A stretch of DNA of 45,562 bases, taken from positions 1 through 45,562 of the forward strand of contig JAIQZU010000020.1 in NCBI GenBank assembly GCA_021776915.1. Reading direction: 5' to 3'. A program made the translations under genes and the position numbers. Position 1 is the first letter of the stretch. Each line of letters starts with the position of its first letter. The stretch comes from Candidatus Scalindua sp. (GTDB lineage Bacteria > Planctomycetota > Brocadiia > Brocadiales > Scalinduaceae). Positions 42,925 to 45,562 of the stretch are shown piece after piece. The notes below the pieces were generated by a model. The model did not search any database. It was not told the origin of the DNA and saw nothing but the letters and a program-made list of their open reading frames with translations.

Positions 42925-44115
42925 TCAATACGAAAACTTTGGTGTTATATAGAAATTGCTGTAAAGAACGTGATCGATTTCTTTCTTAACTTGAATACCA
43001 AGATCTTTTGATATCTGGGCGAAATTATCTTCTGCTACATCTTCTTTCAGGTCAATATCAGCTACGATAATAATTCTCCCCTGAGTTCCCGCAACTATAC
43101 GAAAGTCGTGGTAACTTATAATTTGTGAAAAAGTTTTAACGATTTGCCTGAACCTGTCCTCAATAGCCTTGATTTCAGGGGTCATTTCCATCATCGGGTC
43201 CATATGACAAACTGCTTCACCGCCAAAAGTTTTTCTCAGTTTGTGTTCGCATCTTTCGGTAATCTCATGCATCTCAACAGCTCCAACTTCAGCCGGAATT
43301 TCCGCATGTAATGAAATCAAATACATTGAACCATAGTCATGTACGATGATTTCATGAACATTTTCAACTCCTTTGACAGATTGAGCCGTTTCTCGAATCT
43401 TATTTATAATATCCTTGCTGGGGGCCTGGCCGAGGAGAGGGACTATAGCTTCTCTACCATGAGTATATCCGAGGAATAACAGCCATGCAGAAACCAGAAT
43501 ACCAATATAGCCATCCACTTCCGGATGATGCAGGTAATGACCAACTAACAACCCCCCAATAACAGTAAGTGTCATTACCATTTCTATGTTATGGTGAGCG
43601 GCATTTGTTAGAATAGCATGTGAATCAACACTCTTGCCAAGAAAAGTTACAAACCGTGAAAGCCATTGTTTCACTACAATTGTAAAGAGCAGAATCCATG
43701 GTAATGCCGGCCAGTAGTGTAGTTCGTGTGGTTTAATAGCCTGATGAAGTGAATGCTCTCCTATCTGGATACCTGAGATAAATAGAAATATAGACATAAT
43801 AAGCGGCGCTATATGCTCCATCCTTCCGTGTCCAAAAGGATTCTTTGCTGTAGCAGGGCGGGCAGTCAGCTTAAAGCTGATTACAAGGATAATTGAGTTG
43901 GCCAGGTGCGAAAGAAGATGAAATGCATTAGCAATCATAGACACAGATCCCGATAATACTCCAAGTGTCATCTTCAGTACAAAAAGTAAAAAAGTTGAAT
44001 AAATTCCAAACCAGCCGGCTAGCAGGCCATACTTGATGCGTACTGATTTGTTATCCGTATTCTCAAAGTCTTTTATGAATAGTTTTGCTAATTTTTTGTT
44101 GAATTCAATCTTCAT
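42925..44115 (-). CDS. Cation diffusion facilitator family protein with altered metal ligands
   Basis: 396 residues. Six-helix CDF layout with FGHGRMEH after helix 2 (the FGHGK/R motif) and an enlarged C-terminal cytoplasmic domain holding [23 protein letters not shown]. Two normally conserved metal-site helices differ: helix 2 reads NAFHLLSH (His66-x3-His70, with Asn63 where Asp is common), and helix 5 reads AHHNIEM (His174-x3-Glu178 in place of HxxxD). CDF proteins export Zn, Mn, Fe or Co by proton antiport; the changed ligands suggest another metal or specificity. The C-terminal ~100 residues after the usual CDF domain form a second ferredoxin-like half ([20 protein letters not shown]). 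Confidence 0.88.
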   Translation of the reverse strand: MKIEFNKKLAKLFIKDFENTDNKSVRIKYGLLAGWFGIYSTFLLFVLKMTLGVLSGSVSMIANAFHLLSHLANSIILVISFKLTARPATAKNPFGHGRMEHIAPLIMSIFLFISGIQIGEHSLHQAIKPHELHYWPALPWILLFTIVVKQWLSRFVTFLGKSVDSHAILTNAAHHNIEMVMTLTVIGGLLVGHYLHHPEVDGYIGILVSAWLLFLGYTHGREAIVPLLGQAPSKDIINKIRETAQSVKGVENVHEIIVHDYGSMYLISLHAEIPAEVGAVEMHEITERCEHKLRKTFGGEAVCHMDPMMEMTPEIKAIEDRFRQIVKTFSQIISYHDFRIVAGTQGRIIIVADIDLKEDVAEDNFAQISKDLGIQVKKEIDHVLYSNFYITPKFSY

Positions 44116-44140
44116 ATTATTTCAGTTTGAATTGTTTGTG

Positions 44141-44192
44141 GTAGGGGCAAACCCGCCAAACTGCCGTCGGGCAGGCGGCGGTTCGCCCCTAC
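44141..44192. repeat. GTAGGGGC/GCCCCTAC inverted repeat
   Basis: GTAGGGGC (44141-44148) and GCCCCTAC (44185-44192) enclose a GC-rich core with nested GCCGTCGGGCAGGCGGC. Same ends as the palindrome at 3927-3954. It lies upstream of the CDF gene. Confidence 0.75.
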
Positions 44193-44225
44193 TTTAGACT
44201 TTTATTGTATCAGAAGAGGATGCCT

Positions 44226-44684
44226 TCAGGCTTCTTCTCTACAGTCGATTTCACCAACACTTTGCAGCAAAGGTGCATTTGTACCGGAGAGGTAACGCGC
44301 TTCTTTATCAGGGTCTGTATTAAAATGCTGGTGCCATGACCATGGTGGAATGTAAAGGGCATCGCCTGCTTCCCATTCTACCTTTTCTCCCTCAATAATC
44401 GAGTAACCACTGCCTTCCAGAATAAAGATTAATGCTTCATAATAATGACGGTGCTTCCTGTCATTACTAGATGGGCGTAACAACGTAATGTCGACACCTA
44501 CTGTATAAGAGGGGAGATCAGCAATAGAAACCGAACATTGCCTTTCCTCTGAATATGAAGAATTTATCTGCTTTTCAAGCTGACAAATAATTACTTTCTC
44601 AGGCATCTTGACTTTAACATCATCCGTTGTCTTTCCAAACTCGGCAGATGTTGCTCTGGAATCAAATTCTGTTTTCATACCCAT
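44226..44684 (-). CDS. Cupin-domain protein, paralogue 1
   Basis: 152 residues with a single cupin barrel. Metal-ligand motif 1 is HRHYYEALIFILEGSG (His-x-His-x2-Glu), motif 2 is PPWSWHQHFN (His). The ~50 residues in front are charged and variable. Close similarity to the next gene (45170-44730) shows a tandem duplication: PPWSWHQHFNTDPD is identical in both, and both end in NAPLLQ followed by xVGxIxxREEA. The 'WHQHFNTDPD' text resembles gentisate-dioxygenase-type cupins, but no enzyme can be named. ATG 44684, with GGAGA 9 nt upstream. Likely cytoplasmic; no signal peptide. Confidence 0.88.
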   Translation of the reverse strand: MGMKTEFDSRATSAEFGKTTDDVKVKMPEKVIICQLEKQINSSYSEERQCSVSIADLPSYTVGVDITLLRPSSNDRKHRHYYEALIFILEGSGYSIIEGEKVEWEAGDALYIPPWSWHQHFNTDPDKEARYLSGTNAPLLQSVGEIDCREEA

Positions 44685-44729
44685 AAATCTTGTTCTCCAT
44701 TTAGTTGATTTTACAAGGTCCTGACAAAA

Positions 44730-45170
44730 TTACGCAGCTTCTTCTCTCCTTGCAATTCCTCCAACATTTTGCAGTAGTGGCGCATTAGTGTAGGCAACAT
44801 AACGGACCTCATTATCAGGATCTGTGTTAAAGTGTTGGTGCCATGACCATGGCGGTGCATAGATGATGTCACCGGATTCCCAGTCTACCTTATTCCCCTC
44901 TACGACGGAATACCCTTTGCCTCTAATAATATAAATTAAGCTTTCATAGTAGTGGCGGTGATTGCCAGAGGTCCCGCCTGCCACTACGACACCAACATTC
45001 ATACTTGCCGTATGTGAAGGAAGTTTAGCTATATAACACGGATGCTGCCTCTCCTTTGAAAATTGTTCATCCAGAGAATTTTCTATTTGACGATGTATAG
45101 CATACTTTGAAGGTTTAAATTCAGTATTACCAATTGAATTTTCTGTTTCTTCAGAAACGGTTGTGTTCAT
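44730..45170 (-). CDS. Cupin-domain protein, paralogue 2
   Basis: 146 residues, paralogue of the preceding gene, with the same motifs HRHYYESLIYIIRGKG and PPWSWHQHFN and the same C-terminal NAPLLQNVGGIARREEA. Start ATG 45170 with AAAGGAAC 6 nt upstream. It follows cooS by 73 bp on the same strand, so cooS, both cupins and perhaps the CDF gene may share a transcript. A role linked to CO dehydrogenase or to metal handling for it is possible but only inferred from position. Confidence 0.88.
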   Translation of the reverse strand: MNTTVSEETENSIGNTEFKPSKYAIHRQIENSLDEQFSKERQHPCYIAKLPSHTASMNVGVVVAGGTSGNHRHYYESLIYIIRGKGYSVVEGNKVDWESGDIIYAPPWSWHQHFNTDPDNEVRYVAYTNAPLLQNVGGIARREEAA

Positions 45171-45243
45171 TCTTAAGTTCCTTTCTTAAAAAAACATCTT
45201 CGATGCCTGTACATTAGTGTTTGTGACAAAAGGTGTTATGTTG

Positions 45244-45562
45244 TTAATCCTTTTTCCGATGAGAATGAGCGAGCCCCGGTTCACATCCGGTTTCTGCTGT
45301 TTTCAGGTTTTCAGCATCAAGCGCACGTCTGTCAGCCATGTCATAAAGCTTTCTCTCCTTCTTCTCATTTATGCCCAACGCATCCCGCTTCTTCTCTATG
45401 TGATCTATTACAAGCTTTACTACCTTATCAACGTCCGGTTCAAACGCCCATTTTCCACCCACAATATCTTCCAGCCCCTCACTCAGGAATTTATCTACTT
45501 CCGGCGCTCCGGCTGCCGGTGACTTAGTCCCGAATATCGTAAAGACTCCACTGGAAACAAAG
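45244..45562 (-). CDS. cooS: Anaerobic carbon monoxide dehydrogenase catalytic subunit, C-terminus (partial)
   Basis: Only the last ~105 residues are inside the window, open at the right edge; full CooS is ~630. The visible sequence FVSSGVFTIFGTKSP, then PEVDKFLSEGLEDIVGGKWA and FEPDVDKVVKLVIDHIEKKR is the typical end of Ni-Fe CO dehydrogenases, followed by a short charged tail (HSHRKKD). The enzyme interconverts CO and CO2 and, with acetyl-CoA synthase, runs the Wood-Ljungdahl pathway, which needs a corrinoid protein; this links it to the cobalamin genes to the left. The nickel-iron C-cluster residues lie outside the window. Confidence 0.9.
   Translation of the reverse strand, partial: FVSSGVFTIFGTKSPAAGAPEVDKFLSEGLEDIVGGKWAFEPDVDKVVKLVIDHIEKKRDALGINEKKERKLYDMADRRALDAENLKTAETGCEPGLAHSHRKKD

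Overview
The window looks like a chromosomal piece from an AT-rich, Gram-negative anaerobe. The best guess is an anammox-type planctomycete (Brocadiales, for example a Scalindua-like genome), but this is inference, since no rRNA or marker was available to test it. The pointers are: the C-terminus of an anaerobic carbon monoxide dehydrogenase (CooS) at the right edge; heavy investment in corrinoids (cobalt uptake, CobD, CobO, CbiF, two cobalamin riboswitches); an NnrS-type nitrosative-stress membrane protein; ThyX; a FeoB/DtxR iron system; outer-membrane proteins and lipoproteins; and many dispersed palindromic repeats in the gaps.

Layout. 1-1.8 kb is accessory DNA: the first codons of a leftward gene, an antitoxin gene cut short by a duplicated repeat, a lipoprotein of unknown function, a 24-bp direct repeat present twice, and an orphan MNT-type nucleotidyltransferase. 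1.8-8.2 kb is a leftward cobalt/cobalamin operon: two cobalamin riboswitches in tandem separated by an intrinsic terminator, then an OprB-type porin, CbiM, a CbiN-like protein, CbiQ, CbiO and CobD. 8.4-15.1 kb is a leftward heavy-metal efflux operon (His-rich exported protein, TolC-like channel, adaptor, CusA/CzcA pump) with a Bacteroidetes-like flavour. 15.3-17.9 kb holds a short MetE-like methyltransferase, ThyX and the corrinoid adenosyltransferase CobO.

18.1-26.6 kb runs rightward: an NnrS-like protein fused to a RIC/ScdA-type N-terminal domain, RecN, a PhoU-like protein plus PiT phosphate transporter, CbiF, a zinc-ribbon membrane protein and an exported FmdE-like protein. 26.7-34.9 kb runs leftward and is housekeeping: PheA, TpiA, SecG, YicC, Gmk, CoaC, Dut, a holin-like membrane protein, FtsK and PgsA. 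35.4-36.9 kb runs rightward: a NYN-domain protein overlapping RNase III, then a small Cys-containing basic protein.

37.1-45.6 kb runs leftward. In transcription order from the right edge it holds CooS (partial), two paralogous cupins, a cation diffusion facilitator with altered metal ligands, a 39-residue desulforedoxin-like protein, a small cytochrome c, FeoB behind a Fur-like box, a DtxR regulator with a FeoA domain, an L,D-transpeptidase and a hypothetical protein.

Most distinctive points: the tandem riboswitch/terminator leader and its porin, a guanylate kinase gene with no ATG/GTG/TTG start (ATT is the only well-placed candidate), the RIC-NnrS fusion, the odd CDF transporter, and an RNase III with Asn at a metal-ligand position. 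No tRNA, rRNA or CRISPR array was seen.
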